From positions 1 to 61,767 of the forward strand of contig CALCBC010000062.1 of the NCBI GenBank assembly GCA_937898525.1: a stretch of DNA of 61,767 nucleotides. The letters run 5' to 3'. Position 1 is the stretch's first letter. Every line of letters starts with the position of its first letter. Below, in pieces: positions 43,695-53,421 of this stretch. The position numbers and the translations under genes are program-made. The notes under the pieces were generated by a model that was not told the origin of the DNA, searched no databases, and saw only the letters and a list, made by a program, of their open reading frames with translations. This DNA is from an uncultured Sphingomonadales bacterium (GTDB lineage Bacteria > Pseudomonadota > Alphaproteobacteria > Sphingomonadales > Sphingomonadaceae).

Positions 43695-44282
43695 TCAGTT
43701 GTCCGGAACGCTGAACGTCCCGGTCACCCGGCCGCCCTGCTGGCCCGGGGCGCGGCCGCCGTCGACGCTCGAGACGCCGGTGTCGAGGTCGATCGTCAGG
43801 CGGCCGCCGTTGAGCGTGTCGCTGCCGCGGCGCAGGGAGACGCCGCCGGTCATGACGATTACCCGGCGGTTGAGGTCGTAGGTCGCCGCCGCGCCGCGCG
43901 CGGATTCGTTGCCGCGGGTGACGGTCACGCCGCCGGTCGCGTCGATCCGCTGGATGCGCAGCGTCCCGGCGTCGGTGTAGGACACCGTGGTGCGGGCGGC
44001 GGTCAGGCGCAGGTCCCCCTGGCTGATGACGACGTCGCCCGACAGTACGACCCGGTTCTGCCGGTCCTGCAGCTCGATCCGGTCGGCCGCGTAGTCGACC
44101 GGCTGGTTCGAGTTGAACCCGGCGAAGGCCTGGCCCCAGGCGGTCGAGCCCGAGACGAGCGCGACGAGGCCCGCCGCGGCGAAGGCGGCGGCGAACGAGC
44201 GGACGGCGACACGGGCGAGCGGGCGGCGCGGCATTGCGGCGTTCCTTAGGCGCGCTTCGGAGCGGAGGGAAGCCTTGCTCAT
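43695..44282 (-). CDS. lptA: LPS-transport periplasmic protein LptA (OstA)
   Basis: 195 residues. N-terminal hydrophobic export segment (about residues 22-50) and an OstA-type beta-jellyroll with QPVDYAADRIELQD, NRVVLSGDVVISQGDLRLTA and RVIVMTGGVSLRRGSDTL. It bridges LptC to the outer-membrane complex for LPS export. Start overlaps the lptC stop by 4 nt. In many bacteria lptB follows; here a repeat region and thrS follow instead. Confidence 0.93.
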   Translation of the reverse strand: MSKASLRSEARLRNAAMPRRPLARVAVRSFAAAFAAAGLVALVSGSTAWGQAFAGFNSNQPVDYAADRIELQDRQNRVVLSGDVVISQGDLRLTAARTTVSYTDAGTLRIQRIDATGGVTVTRGNESARGAAATYDLNRRVIVMTGGVSLRRGSDTLNGGRLTIDLDTGVSSVDGGRAPGQQGGRVTGTFSVPDN

Positions 44283-44923
44283 GGCATCCTCAGCTGGCCC
44301 GGCACCATCCGCAGCCGGGCGTTGCCCTCGAGCGTGATCGTGCGTTCGGAGAGGTCGGCCGCCAGCGTCTGCGCGGAGAAGGTGCCGGCGGGGATCGCTC
44401 CCGAGACGCCCGCGTCGCCGCGCAGGCGGCGACCGGGCAGGTCGATCGACACCCCCCGCGCCGAGAGCCGGTAGCCGTCGGCGGTGACGAAGCGGACCTC
44501 GCCGTCGATCGCCAGCATCTGCTCGGTGATGTTGTAGCGGCCTGACGGGGCGCTCAGCACCGCCGGCCCCTCGTCGAACATCATGCGCGCGGTCAGGTCG
44601 TTGAGGCGGACGACCGGCACCGTGGCGCTCGGCTGGACCGCGTTCCCGGCGACGACCGAGAACGGGCGGCCGCGGACGTCCTCGCCGCGGTACATCGCCT
44701 TGTCGACCCGCAGGCGGTTCTCCGCGACGTCGACCTTGTTGCGGTCGAGGATGAAACTGACTTCGCCGCGCGGACTCAGCGGGGCGATCAGCATCGTCGC
44801 GAAGACTGCGCCGACCAGTGCCGGCAGCGCCACCGCGAGTATGCGGATTGCGCGGTCGAGCGGGCTGCCCGGAGCGGCGAAGGCCCGGCGGCGGTCGCGG
44901 ATCTGGTCGGCCTGCTGGCTCAT
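44279..44923 (-). CDS. lptC: LPS export system protein LptC
   Basis: 214 residues with one N-terminal membrane span (residues about 24-46, RILAVALPALVGAVFATMLIAP) and a periplasmic beta-jellyroll. It couples the inner-membrane LptBFG engine to LptA. GAAGG sits 5 nt before ATG. Lies 16 nt after the rnd stop and overlaps lptA. Confidence 0.9.
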   Translation of the reverse strand: MSQQADQIRDRRRAFAAPGSPLDRAIRILAVALPALVGAVFATMLIAPLSPRGEVSFILDRNKVDVAENRLRVDKAMYRGEDVRGRPFSVVAGNAVQPSATVPVVRLNDLTARMMFDEGPAVLSAPSGRYNITEQMLAIDGEVRFVTADGYRLSARGVSIDLPGRRLRGDAGVSGAIPAGTFSAQTLAADLSERTITLEGNARLRMVPGQLRMP

Positions 44924-44939
44924 CGCGCCTTCACGACCC

Positions 44940-45557
44940 TCAGTCGTGCGTGAAGATGTCCTTGTCGGCCCATCCGTCGAGGTCGAGGCGGACGCGCGTC
45001 GGCAGGAACTCGAAGCAGGCGCGGGCGATCTCGAGCCGGCCCTCGCGGGCGAGGCGCTGCTCGAAGATTTCCGCCATCCGGTGGAGGAAGCGCACGTCCG
45101 ACGCCGCGTACTCGCGCTGCGCCTCGCTGAGCTCGGGCGCGCCCCAGTCGCTCGACTGCTGCTGCTTGGAGATCTCCTCGCCGAGCAGCTCGCGGACGAT
45201 GTCCTTGAGGCCGTGGCGGTCGGTATAGGTGCGCACGAGCTTGCTGGCGATCTTGGTGCAGAACACCGGGGTCGCCATGACCCCGAGGTAGTGCTGGATC
45301 GCCGCGAGGTCGAAGCGGGCGAAGTGGAACAGCTTGGTCCGCGCCGGATCGGCCAGCACGGCCTTGAGGTTCGGCGCATCGTAGGCGCTGCCGACGCCGA
45401 AGCGGACGAGGTGCTCGTCTCCGCGGCCGTCGCTGATCTGGACGACGCACAGGCGATCGCGCGTCGTGACGAGCCCCATGGTCTCGGTGTCGACGGCGAC
45501 GGGGCCCGGGGCGAGCACGCCTGCGGGCAGGTCTTCTTCGTGGAAATGGACGGCCAT
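44940..45557 (-). CDS. rnd: RNase D-type 3'-5' exonuclease, single domain
   Basis: 205 residues, just the DEDDy nuclease domain: VDTETMG (first D and E), FHFARFDLAAI (D) and YAASDVRFL (Y and D). The HRDC domains of E. coli RNase D are missing, as in many alphaproteobacterial homologues. Likely acts in tRNA 3' end trimming. ATG 45557 begins MAVHFHEEDLP. First gene of the rnd-lptC-lptA unit, divergent from ung. Confidence 0.88.
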   Translation of the reverse strand: MAVHFHEEDLPAGVLAPGPVAVDTETMGLVTTRDRLCVVQISDGRGDEHLVRFGVGSAYDAPNLKAVLADPARTKLFHFARFDLAAIQHYLGVMATPVFCTKIASKLVRTYTDRHGLKDIVRELLGEEISKQQQSSDWGAPELSEAQREYAASDVRFLHRMAEIFEQRLAREGRLEIARACFEFLPTRVRLDLDGWADKDIFTHD

Positions 45558-45668
45558 CGGCCGCACTTAGGCGCTGCGCCCCCACCGGGCAATGGCCCAC
45601 GGGCGATTGGGGATAGCGGGCGGCCGACGGTTGGCCGCCGCCGGTCTGCCGTCCTAACCGTTGCGCCG

Positions 45669-46349
45669 ATGAGCGAGACCGTCCCCCCGAGCTGGCAACC
45701 CGTGCTCGCCCCGGTGCTGGCGACGCCCGAGAGCCGCCGCCTCGGCGGCTGGCTGCGGCGCGAGGAGGAGGTCAACGGCAAGACCATCTACCCGCCGCGC
45801 GGGCAGCGGCTGAGGGCGTTCGAGCTGACTCCGCTCGACGAGGTTCGCGTGGTGATCCTCGGGCAGGACCCGTACCACGGGCCGGGGCAGGCGCACGGGC
45901 TGTGCTTCTCGGTCCCCGACGGGGTCGCGGTGCCGCCGTCGCTGGTGAACATCTACAAGGAGCTCGCGAGCGACCTCGGGATCACGCCGCCGGCGAGCGG
46001 CAACCTCGAGCGCTGGGCGCGGCAGGGCGTGCTGCTGCTCAACAACTCGCTGACCGTCGAGGCCGGTCGCGCGGGCAGCCATGCGGGCAAGGGGTGGGAC
46101 GCGATCACCGACGCCGCCGTGGCGGCGGTCGCCCGGCGCGCCGAGCCGAGCGTGTTCATCCTGTGGGGCAGCCATGCCCGCAACAAGGCCGCGCGCGTGC
46201 CCGAGCTCGGGCCGGGAACGCCGCATCTCGTGCTGACCTCGCCGCATCCGAGCCCGCTGTCGGCGCACTCGGGATTCTTCGGTTCCAGGCCGTTCAGCAA
46301 GGCCAACGCGTTCCTCGCCGCTCACGGGCGCGGGACGATCGACTGGTAG
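45669..46349 (+). CDS. ung: Uracil-DNA glycosylase
   Basis: 226 residues. Catalytic Asp67 in ILGQDPYHG, the active-site loop LLLNNSLTVE and the His loop HPSPLSAHSGFFG identify family 1 UDG, which removes uracil from DNA. Convergent with the GGDEF/EAL gene (3 nt apart). Confidence 0.95.
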   Translation: MSETVPPSWQPVLAPVLATPESRRLGGWLRREEEVNGKTIYPPRGQRLRAFELTPLDEVRVVILGQDPYHGPGQAHGLCFSVPDGVAVPPSLVNIYKELASDLGITPPASGNLERWARQGVLLLNNSLTVEAGRAGSHAGKGWDAITDAAVAAVARRAEPSVFILWGSHARNKAARVPELGPGTPHLVLTSPHPSPLSAHSGFFGSRPFSKANAFLAAHGRGTIDW

Positions 46350-46352
46350 CCC

Positions 46353-48707
46353 TCAGGCCGCGCGCTCCAGCCCGCGCCATTGCCGGGCCATCGAGCGGCG
46401 CAGCTCGCTCATGGGGACCGCGCGCGAGAACAGGAACCCCTGCAGCTGGCTGCAACCGGCGCTGCGCAGGAAGCTTTCCTGGTCGGCCGTCTCGACGCCC
46501 TCGGCGGTCACCTGCAGCCCCATCGCCCGCCCTAGCGTGACCACCGCGGTGACGATCGCCCCGGCGTCCATCGTATGCCCGAGGCTCTGGATGAAGCTCT
46601 TGTCGATCTTGATCTTGTCGACTTCGAAGTCGCGCAGGTACCTGAGCGAGGAATAGCCGGTGCCGAAATCGTCGAGCGCGACGCGGAAGCCTTCCGCGCG
46701 CAGCCGCCGGAGCGCTCCGCGCACGGTCTCGTTCTGATCGAGTACGACACCTTCGGTCACCTCGAGCTCGAACTGGCATGGGCTGACCCCGGCCTCGCGC
46801 ACGATCGCGCAGAGCCGGTCGGCAAGGCCCTCGTCGCAGAACTGGGTCGGCGACATGTTGACCGCGATGGTCAGCTCGGGCCACTCGCGCGCGACCGCGC
46901 AGGTTTCGTGCAGGACCCAGTCGCCGAGCGGGGTGATCAGGCCGGTTTCCTCGGCCACGGGCACGAAGATCTCGGGCGAGATCCAGCCGCGGCCCGGATG
47001 GTGCCAGCGGAGCAGCGCCTCGAAGCCGATGACCTTGCGTTCGCCGGAATCGATCACCGGCTGGTAGTGGACGCCGAGACCCTCGCCGCTGGCGAGCGCG
47101 CTGCGCAGCTCCGACTCGAGCACCGCGCGCAGCTGGACGCTCTCGTCCATCGACTCGGAGAAGAAGCGATAGCAGTCGCGGCCTTCGTCCTTCGCGCGGT
47201 AGAGCGCGATGTCGGCCTTGCGCATGAGTTCGGTGCGGTCGGTTCCGTATTCGGGCGCGACGGCGACGCCGATGCTGACGCCGACGTGAGCCTGGTTGCC
47301 GGTAATCTCGAACGGCAGGCGCATCTGCTCGAGGATGCGGTCGAGGGTCGGCTCGATGCCCCGGGCGAAGTCGTCCTCCTGCAGCAGGATCGCGAACTCG
47401 TCACCGCCGAGCCGCGCAACCGCGTCGGCGCGGCCAATCACGCGGACCAGCCGGCGGCCGACTTCCTGGATCAGCGCGTCGCCGGCCAGATGGCCGAAGC
47501 GGTCGTTGACGTACTTGAACCGGTCGAGATCGAGCAGCAGGATCGCCATCTGCGCGCCGTGGCGGGCGCGAGTCAGCGCGCTGTCGGCCGAGTCGTTGAA
47601 CATCGCCCGGTTGGGCAGCCCGGTCAGTGCATCGTGGTAGGCGAGGTGGTGCGCCTGCGCCTCCTTGGCCTGCAGCTCGAGGTGGGCTTGCTCGAGTTCG
47701 GCGACGTGAGTCATGTCCTGCAGCATCAGGCGGCGCATCCTCAGTGCCATGACCAGCACGAGGAGCGCGATGACCCCGAACACGCCGGCCGCGGGGAGCA
47801 GCAGCGACTGGACGACCGCCTGGCCCGCGGGCATCGGCTTCCAGAACAGCGTGGCGATCGGCACCCCGTCGCTGTTCATCAGCGGGGAGGAGACTTCACC
47901 GGGCTCGATTTCGGACTCGAACGCGAGGCGCGCGTCGGTCAGGTAGTTGTGCCGCGAAACCTGCTGCAGGAACGGCGCGTCGACGTAGCGCAGGCTGACG
48001 AGCATCGGCGCGCGCCCGACGGAGGCTGACTGGCCCTCCGCGACGCGGGCCATCGGCATCGCGCTGACGAAGGCGATCCTGTCGCCGATACGCACGAGGT
48101 CGGTCGCATGGAGCACGCTCGGCGTGGTCCGCACGGTCGGATAGACCGTGAGCGGATCGTCGGAGAAGCCGGATATCGGCGGGAACTGCATCGGCGCAGG
48201 CGGCGAGCCGGGCAGGCGTTCGTTGAGGTTGCTGCGGCCGCCCGGGCGCCTGGTTTCGCCTCGCGCGAGAGACACGAAGCGCCCGACCACCGGGGCGATG
48301 CGGGCATAGGCCCCGGGGTCGGCGCGCTCGCGCCCGACCGAGGCGTAGACCGGCCTGTCCTCGCTATCGAGGATGTAGGTCTCGTGGACGTTGAACAGGT
48401 CGAACATGCGCGCGCCGACGTTCTCGTCGAGCCATTCGGTGTCGGGCTCGGCCGCCGCGGCTTCGCGGATGCACTGGTCGCACAGGCCGACCGATTCCTG
48501 CGCCAGCGACAGGTTGTCGAGCCCGCTGGCGGTCGTGCGCCAGATCTCGCCCTGCTGGCCGATCAGCGAAATCGTGTCGGTACCGCGCCCGGCGGCGACA
48601 AGCGCGCCGCCGCACAGCACGGCCGTGATCAGCAGGATCAGCGCGCCGGGGAGCAGCACGCGCACACGGAAGCGGCGGTTGAAATTCTTCTGGAAACTCG
48701 ATGCCAT
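46353..48707 (-). CDS. Membrane c-di-GMP enzyme: periplasmic sensor + GGDEF + EAL
   Basis: 784 residues. Two membrane spans (about 18-40 and 300-322) bracket a CHASE4-like periplasmic sensor of about 255 residues that carries a CDQC motif at 76-79. A linker follows, then a GGDEF domain (GGDEF 434-438) and an EAL domain (EAL 563-565, DDFGTGYSS near 680, EGVET near 745). The residues normally needed for synthesis and hydrolysis are present; the I-site RxxD five residues before GGDEF is not. Works as a switch with the tandem PilZ protein at 5.5 kb (inferred). ATG 48707 was preferred to GTG 48716. Confidence 0.92.
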   Translation of the reverse strand: MASSFQKNFNRRFRVRVLLPGALILLITAVLCGGALVAAGRGTDTISLIGQQGEIWRTTASGLDNLSLAQESVGLCDQCIREAAAAEPDTEWLDENVGARMFDLFNVHETYILDSEDRPVYASVGRERADPGAYARIAPVVGRFVSLARGETRRPGGRSNLNERLPGSPPAPMQFPPISGFSDDPLTVYPTVRTTPSVLHATDLVRIGDRIAFVSAMPMARVAEGQSASVGRAPMLVSLRYVDAPFLQQVSRHNYLTDARLAFESEIEPGEVSSPLMNSDGVPIATLFWKPMPAGQAVVQSLLLPAAGVFGVIALLVLVMALRMRRLMLQDMTHVAELEQAHLELQAKEAQAHHLAYHDALTGLPNRAMFNDSADSALTRARHGAQMAILLLDLDRFKYVNDRFGHLAGDALIQEVGRRLVRVIGRADAVARLGGDEFAILLQEDDFARGIEPTLDRILEQMRLPFEITGNQAHVGVSIGVAVAPEYGTDRTELMRKADIALYRAKDEGRDCYRFFSESMDESVQLRAVLESELRSALASGEGLGVHYQPVIDSGERKVIGFEALLRWHHPGRGWISPEIFVPVAEETGLITPLGDWVLHETCAVAREWPELTIAVNMSPTQFCDEGLADRLCAIVREAGVSPCQFELEVTEGVVLDQNETVRGALRRLRAEGFRVALDDFGTGYSSLRYLRDFEVDKIKIDKSFIQSLGHTMDAGAIVTAVVTLGRAMGLQVTAEGVETADQESFLRSAGCSQLQGFLFSRAVPMSELRRSMARQWRGLERAA

Positions 48708-48820
48708 GGCGACCACTCGGCTCTTCTTTGTCGCCAGGGCTTGCCCTTCAGGCGTTTACCATCGCCCATGTGCCGCCATAAGTAGTAGTGCTTGCCTGCA
48801 GATACCGCGCATGCAAGAAA

Positions 48821-48844
48821 AGGCGGGCCCGATTGGGCCCGCCT
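48821..48844 (-). terminator. Rho-independent terminator
   Basis: AGGCGGGCCC-GATT-GGGCCCGCCT, ten base pairs, followed on the minus strand by TTTTCTT. It ends the DUF4136 lipoprotein gene and also lies upstream of the c-di-GMP gene start. Confidence 0.85.
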
Positions 48845-48878
48845 TCGCTGTCTCTTCACGGTTTTGCTGCGGCGCGTC

Positions 48879-49559
48879 TCAACCGCCGCCGCGCTGGACT
48901 CGCTGTTCCTCGGGGGCGATCGTGATGCGCACGGTTTCGCCCGAGTTGCCCGGGAAACCGACGAACATCGCGTCGATCAGGTTGGGCACCAGATAGGGCA
49001 GCCGGTTCGAGGTCGAGACGGCCTGCGCCTGGCCTTCGAACAACCGCTCGCCATCGGACGCCCGTTCGATCTTCAGCGAAATGCCGCTGGTATAGACCGT
49101 GTAGCTGCGCACCTCGGGACCCCGGCCAAAGGCGCCGTAGTCCCAGCCCCAGGCCCAGGGCCCGAACGGCCGGCGATAATAGCCGCGCCAGTACGGACGA
49201 TAGCCGTACCACGGACCCCACCACGGGTCGTAGAACCCGGTCGAGCGGACCCGCTCGCGGCCGTTGTCGACGCCGTAGTCGAAGCGGACGATCAGGTTGG
49301 CGGCGGACGGGTCGTTGACCGGGGTGTAGCCGAGCGAAGCGAGGTGGTCGGCGACCAGCTGGGCGTACTGGCGGAACTCGATGCCTCCCTGCAGCTCGGG
49401 GTCCTCGGCGACGACCGTGAAGGTCTGTCCGGCCGGTGCCGGCAGCTGCGACTGGAAGCGCGAGACCTCCGCGCGGAACGGCGACGCGCAGGCCGCGAGG
49501 GCCGCCAGCGCCAGCGGCACCAGCACCATTCTGAGGCTGCGGCCGATTGTGCTCATCAT
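48879..49559 (-). CDS. DUF4136-type lipoprotein
   Basis: 226 residues. Lipobox LAALAACAS (Cys24). The body contains a run of aromatic/Gly/Trp residues (WWGPWYGYRPYWRGYYRRP, near residues 112-135) and ends VRITIAPEE. DUF4136 proteins are exported and of unknown function. GGAG lies 9 nt before ATG 49559; ATG 49556 is equally possible. Confidence 0.85.
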   Translation of the reverse strand: MMSTIGRSLRMVLVPLALAALAACASPFRAEVSRFQSQLPAPAGQTFTVVAEDPELQGGIEFRQYAQLVADHLASLGYTPVNDPSAANLIVRFDYGVDNGRERVRSTGFYDPWWGPWYGYRPYWRGYYRRPFGPWAWGWDYGAFGRGPEVRSYTVYTSGISLKIERASDGERLFEGQAQAVSTSNRLPYLVPNLIDAMFVGFPGNSGETVRITIAPEEQRVQRGGG

Positions 49560-49811
49560 GGAACCAGACTCCGAAGGTATGCAACCCGAACGCGCGAAAC
49601 CCGCGCGTAAGGCCGCCATTCGATGAATCGTGCCATAACCCTGTCGAACTGAATAGCGCTTGAACGCAAGCGTCGGAAAAATCGTGATTTTTCAATGACA
49701 CGGCGTCATCGTTTGAGGTGATAACTGACGAACGCGAGGCGTGTTCCGCCGGGCGACCAGCTCGGCACTTTGATCGTGCCCGGGCCACCGAACGGCCGCA
49801 TTAGTCAAATC

Positions 49812-49836
49812 CCTCCCCGAGACGAGCTCGGGGAGG
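49812..49836. repeat. CCTCCCCGAG hairpin (class D, copy 1)
   Basis: Arms CCTCCCCGAG (49812-49821) and CTCGGGGAGG (49827-49836), loop of 5 nt. It ends 6 nt before the trpS stop on the other strand and so could act as a terminator for trpS. A near-identical 12-bp version is at 59994-60022, and part of it occurs inside smr. Confidence 0.7.
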
Positions 49837-49841
49837 ATTGA

Positions 49842-50858
49842 TCAGCCTCTCAGCAGCCCCAGCGCGCGGTAGGTCGCCTCGAGCGTCGGCCCGGCCATCT
49901 CGCGGGCACGGGCCGCGCCGCGGGCGAGGATCGCGTCCAGCGCCTCGCGGTCGGCGAGCAGGCCGGTGAAACGCGCGGTGATCGGGCGCAGCGTCTCGAC
50001 GAGCAGCTCGCCGAGCGCCGGCTTGAACACGCCGAAGCCCTGGCCGCCGTACTGCGCGAGCACTTCGGCCACGGTCTGGTCGGCCAGCGCGGCGTAGATC
50101 GTCACCAGGTTGAGCGCCTCGGGCCGGCCCTCGAGCCCGGCTTCCTCGCTCGGCAGCGGCTCGGGGTCGGTCTTGGCCTTCTTGATCTTCTTCATCACCT
50201 CGTCGGGATCGTCGGCGAGGTTGACCCGGCTCATTTCGGACGGGTCCGACTTGCTCATCTTGGCGGTGCCGTCGCGCAGGCTCATGATCCGCGCCGCCCC
50301 CGGCGGAATGATCGGCTCGGGCAGCGTGAACAGCGGCGCGTCCTCGGGGCAGAAGTCGTTGTTGAACTTCTGCGCGATGTCGCGCGCGAGCTCGAGGTGC
50401 TGCTTCTGGTCCTCGCCCACCGGCACGTGGGTCGCCTGGTAGAGCAGCACGTCGGCCGCCTGCAGCACCGGGTAGGTGAACAGCGCGACGCTCGCACCCT
50501 CGCGGTTCTTGCCCGACTTGTCCTTGAACTGCGTCATCCGGTTCAGCCAGCCCATCCGGGCGGTGCCGTTGAGCAGCCACTGCAGCTCGGCGTGGGCGGG
50601 GACCTGCGCCTGGTTGAACAGGATCGAGCGCTTGGGATCGATCCCGCAGGCGACCAGCGCCGCGGTCATCTCGAGCGTCGCCGCGCGCAGCTCGGCCGGA
50701 TCGTGCGGCATCGAGATCGCGTGCAGGTCGGCGAGGAAGAACAGGCACTGGCTGCCGTCCTCCATCGCATCCTGCATGCGGACCCAGTTGCGGATCGCGC
50801 CGAGGTAGTTGCCGAGGTGGAGTGAGCCGGTGGGCTGGATGCCGGAAACGACGCGCAT
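49842..50858 (-). CDS. trpS: Tryptophanyl-tRNA synthetase
   Basis: 338 residues, full length. Class I motifs LHLGNYLGAIRNW (HIGH-like) and KMSKSDPS are intact; Trp-binding segments such as FLADLHA are present. Clear hairpin at its end. Follows murJ by about 190 nt that contain no gene. Confidence 0.97.
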   Translation of the reverse strand: MRVVSGIQPTGSLHLGNYLGAIRNWVRMQDAMEDGSQCLFFLADLHAISMPHDPAELRAATLEMTAALVACGIDPKRSILFNQAQVPAHAELQWLLNGTARMGWLNRMTQFKDKSGKNREGASVALFTYPVLQAADVLLYQATHVPVGEDQKQHLELARDIAQKFNNDFCPEDAPLFTLPEPIIPPGAARIMSLRDGTAKMSKSDPSEMSRVNLADDPDEVMKKIKKAKTDPEPLPSEEAGLEGRPEALNLVTIYAALADQTVAEVLAQYGGQGFGVFKPALGELLVETLRPITARFTGLLADREALDAILARGAARAREMAGPTLEATYRALGLLRG

Positions 50859-51051
50859 GGTGATGGCCTCAATTCAAGTCTGGAAACGGGAAGGTCGCCC
50901 GAAAGCCCGGGCGCGGCGCTCAGAAAATGGCGCAGCTCGGCCATCGCCAGGCCGCCCGGCCGCGCGCCATGAGGCGGGGCGTCTTACGCACGAGGGTGGC
51001 GGAGCGGTTCATCGCCGGCGCCGATAGCACAATCGGCCGCGCGCGAAAGCC

Positions 51052-52647
51052 CTAGTCGGAGAGGTTGACCGGCGCCGCCGGGCGCTTGCGCCGCAGTTCC
51101 CCGATGAGGTCGCGGTCGAGCGCCCCGACGAGCCAGGCGACGGCGAAGAACGCGCTGCCGCCCGCGGCGACCAGCGCGGCGACCGACCAGACGCGCTCGA
51201 ACACGCTGCCGCCGAAGCGGTCGGCGAGCAGCGGCATCATCCACCACAGCAGGGCGCTCATCGCCGCGGTGGCGACGAGCTGCCGGGCGATTCGCCCGGC
51301 GAGCTTGCCGGTGAAGCGGAACCATCCGCGGAGCTGGAGGATCGCGTAGAGCGTCACCACGTTGAGCGTGGCGGTGAACGCGGTAGCGCCCGCGAGCCCG
51401 ACGATCCCGAAGATCGGCACCACCACGATGTTGATCGCGATGTTGATCAGCAGCACCGCCGCCGCGACCCACACCGGGGTGCGCGTGTCCTCGCGGCTGA
51501 AGAAGGCCGGCTGGAACACCTTGACCAGCACGTAGGCCGGGAGGCCGGCCACCAGCGCGACGACGATGTCGGCCATGATCGCGCCGTCTGCGTCGGTCAT
51601 CCGCCCGCCGACGAAGAACGCGGTGACGAACGCCGGGGCGCAGATCGCCAGCGCCGCGGCCGCGGGGAGCGTCAGCAGCGTGCCGATCTCGACCGCGTTC
51701 GCCTGCAGACGCTGCGCCTCGCGCTCGTCGCCCTGCTGGATGTGCCGCGCCAGCATCGGCAGGATCGCGGTGCCGAGCGCGATGCCGAAGATTCCGAGCG
51801 GCATCTGGTTGAGCCGGTCGGCCAGCTTGAGCAGCGTCAGCGAACCCTGCGGCAGGCTGGTGGCGAAGAACGTGTCGACCAGCTGGCTGATCTGGTAGAC
51901 CCCGGCGCCGAAGGTCGCCGGCAGCATCAGCAGGCCGAGCTTCTTCACCTGGGGCGTGAAGCGCGGCACGGTGATCCTGAGCCGCACCCCGGCGCGGCGC
52001 TTGGCCCACCACATGTAGCCGAGCTGGGCGAGCCCCGCGACGACCAGCGAGATCGCCAGGGCCCAGGCCACGATCACGTCGTCGCCCCCGGGCCCGCGCA
52101 GGTAGTAGCCGGTGAGGATGCCGCCGATCAGCACCAGGTTGAGCAGCACGGGCACGAACGCGCCCGGTGCGAACCGCGAGCGCGCGTTGAGCAGCCCCGA
52201 GAGCATGGCCACGAGGCTGACCAGCATCAGGTACGGGAAGGTCACCTGGCTGAGCACGACCGAGAGCTCGAACTTGCCCGGCACCTCGCGGTATTCGCTC
52301 GCCAGCAGCCAGACGATCCCCGGCATCGCCACGATGCATACCGCGCTGAAGGCGAGCAGGACCCAGACGAACACCGACAGCACGTCGCCGGCGAAGCGGT
52401 CGGCGGCCGCCTCGCCGCCTTCGCCGTGCAGCTCGCGCGAGTACATCGGCACGAACGCGACCGAGAACGCACCCTCGGCGAACAGCCGGCGGAAGGTGTT
52501 GGGCAGAGTGAACGCGAGCTGCCAGGCGTCGGCCGCGAGCCCGGCCCCCAGCACGCGCGCCAGCAGCATGTCGCGCGCGAAGCCGAACACGCGGCTGAGG
52601 GCGGTCAGCGCGCCGATCGTGCCGACGTTCCTGACGAGGCTGCTCAC
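51052..52647 (-). CDS. murJ: Lipid II flippase MurJ
   Basis: 531 residues, GTG start, about 14 hydrophobic segments of the MATE-like MOP fold. The N-terminal MSSLVRNVGTIGALTALSRV and the FGFARDMLLARVLGAG motif with Arg pair are typical. It flips lipid II for peptidoglycan synthesis. Separated from secB by 27 nt, same strand, so probably co-transcribed. Confidence 0.95.
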   Translation of the reverse strand: MSSLVRNVGTIGALTALSRVFGFARDMLLARVLGAGLAADAWQLAFTLPNTFRRLFAEGAFSVAFVPMYSRELHGEGGEAAADRFAGDVLSVFVWVLLAFSAVCIVAMPGIVWLLASEYREVPGKFELSVVLSQVTFPYLMLVSLVAMLSGLLNARSRFAPGAFVPVLLNLVLIGGILTGYYLRGPGGDDVIVAWALAISLVVAGLAQLGYMWWAKRRAGVRLRITVPRFTPQVKKLGLLMLPATFGAGVYQISQLVDTFFATSLPQGSLTLLKLADRLNQMPLGIFGIALGTAILPMLARHIQQGDEREAQRLQANAVEIGTLLTLPAAAALAICAPAFVTAFFVGGRMTDADGAIMADIVVALVAGLPAYVLVKVFQPAFFSREDTRTPVWVAAAVLLINIAINIVVVPIFGIVGLAGATAFTATLNVVTLYAILQLRGWFRFTGKLAGRIARQLVATAAMSALLWWMMPLLADRFGGSVFERVWSVAALVAAGGSAFFAVAWLVGALDRDLIGELRRKRPAAPVNLSD

Positions 52648-52674
52648 CTCGCGCGCTTCAGGCTGGGCCCTGGA

Positions 52675-53199
52675 TCAGGCCTCACCGGCCGGCGGCGCAG
52701 CGTCCTGTCCGGCCTGGCGCTGCTGCAGCTGCTGCAGGTAGATGCCGTTGAAGTCGATCGGGTCGAGCATCAGCGGCGGGAAGCCGGCGTCGCGCACCGC
52801 GTCGCTGATCACCCGCCGCGCGAACGGGAACAGCAGCCGCGGCGCCTCGGCATAGGTGAAGGCGTGCTTGTGCTCCTCGCTCATGTTGCGCATGCCGACG
52901 AGTCCGCAATAGGCGAGCTCGACGATGTAGACCGTGCCCTGGGCAGCCTTGGCGTTGACGCTGACCTTGAGCTCGATCTCGCTGACTTCCTCGTTGATCT
53001 TGCGCGCGCTGATGTTGAACTGCACGTCGAGCTGCGGCTGCTCGTTCCACTGGAAGCTTTCCGGCGCCCTGGGATTCTCGACCGAGAGATCCTTGACGTA
53101 CTGCTGCAGCAGCCCGGCGATCGGCTGGTTGTCGGCCCCGTTGCCGCCCGGCGCGGGCTCGGCATCGAGGTTGGTAAGGACGTCGCCTTCTTCGGCCAT
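52675..53199 (-). CDS. secB: Protein-export chaperone SecB
   Basis: 174 residues with the SecB core (PQLDVQFNISARKI, AYCGLVGMRN, LLFPFARRVISDAVRDAGFPPLMLDPIDF), an acidic Gly-rich N-terminus and an Ala/Pro tail. It keeps preproteins unfolded for SecA. Divergent from the Tim44-like gene, the usual alphaproteobacterial arrangement. Confidence 0.96.
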   Translation of the reverse strand: MAEEGDVLTNLDAEPAPGGNGADNQPIAGLLQQYVKDLSVENPRAPESFQWNEQPQLDVQFNISARKINEEVSEIELKVSVNAKAAQGTVYIVELAYCGLVGMRNMSEEHKHAFTYAEAPRLLFPFARRVISDAVRDAGFPPLMLDPIDFNGIYLQQLQQRQAGQDAAPPAGEA

Positions 53200-53421
53200 T
53201 GTCGGATCTTTCGGATGAAATGCAGGGTTGCGGTTGCGCGCCCGCTAGCACCCGCATGGCGCCGCCGCAACGCCTGCGCCAAAAAGCGCCGTCCGCGAGG
53301 CCGGAAATGGCCGCACAGGCGTTGTTCATTTGTAATCGGTTCCTATTTGAGGCACGATTGCATTCGAGAGCCGGCCGCCGCCATCGCCCGGAGCCCGGCA
53401 CACAACCGGAACACTGCGCAC

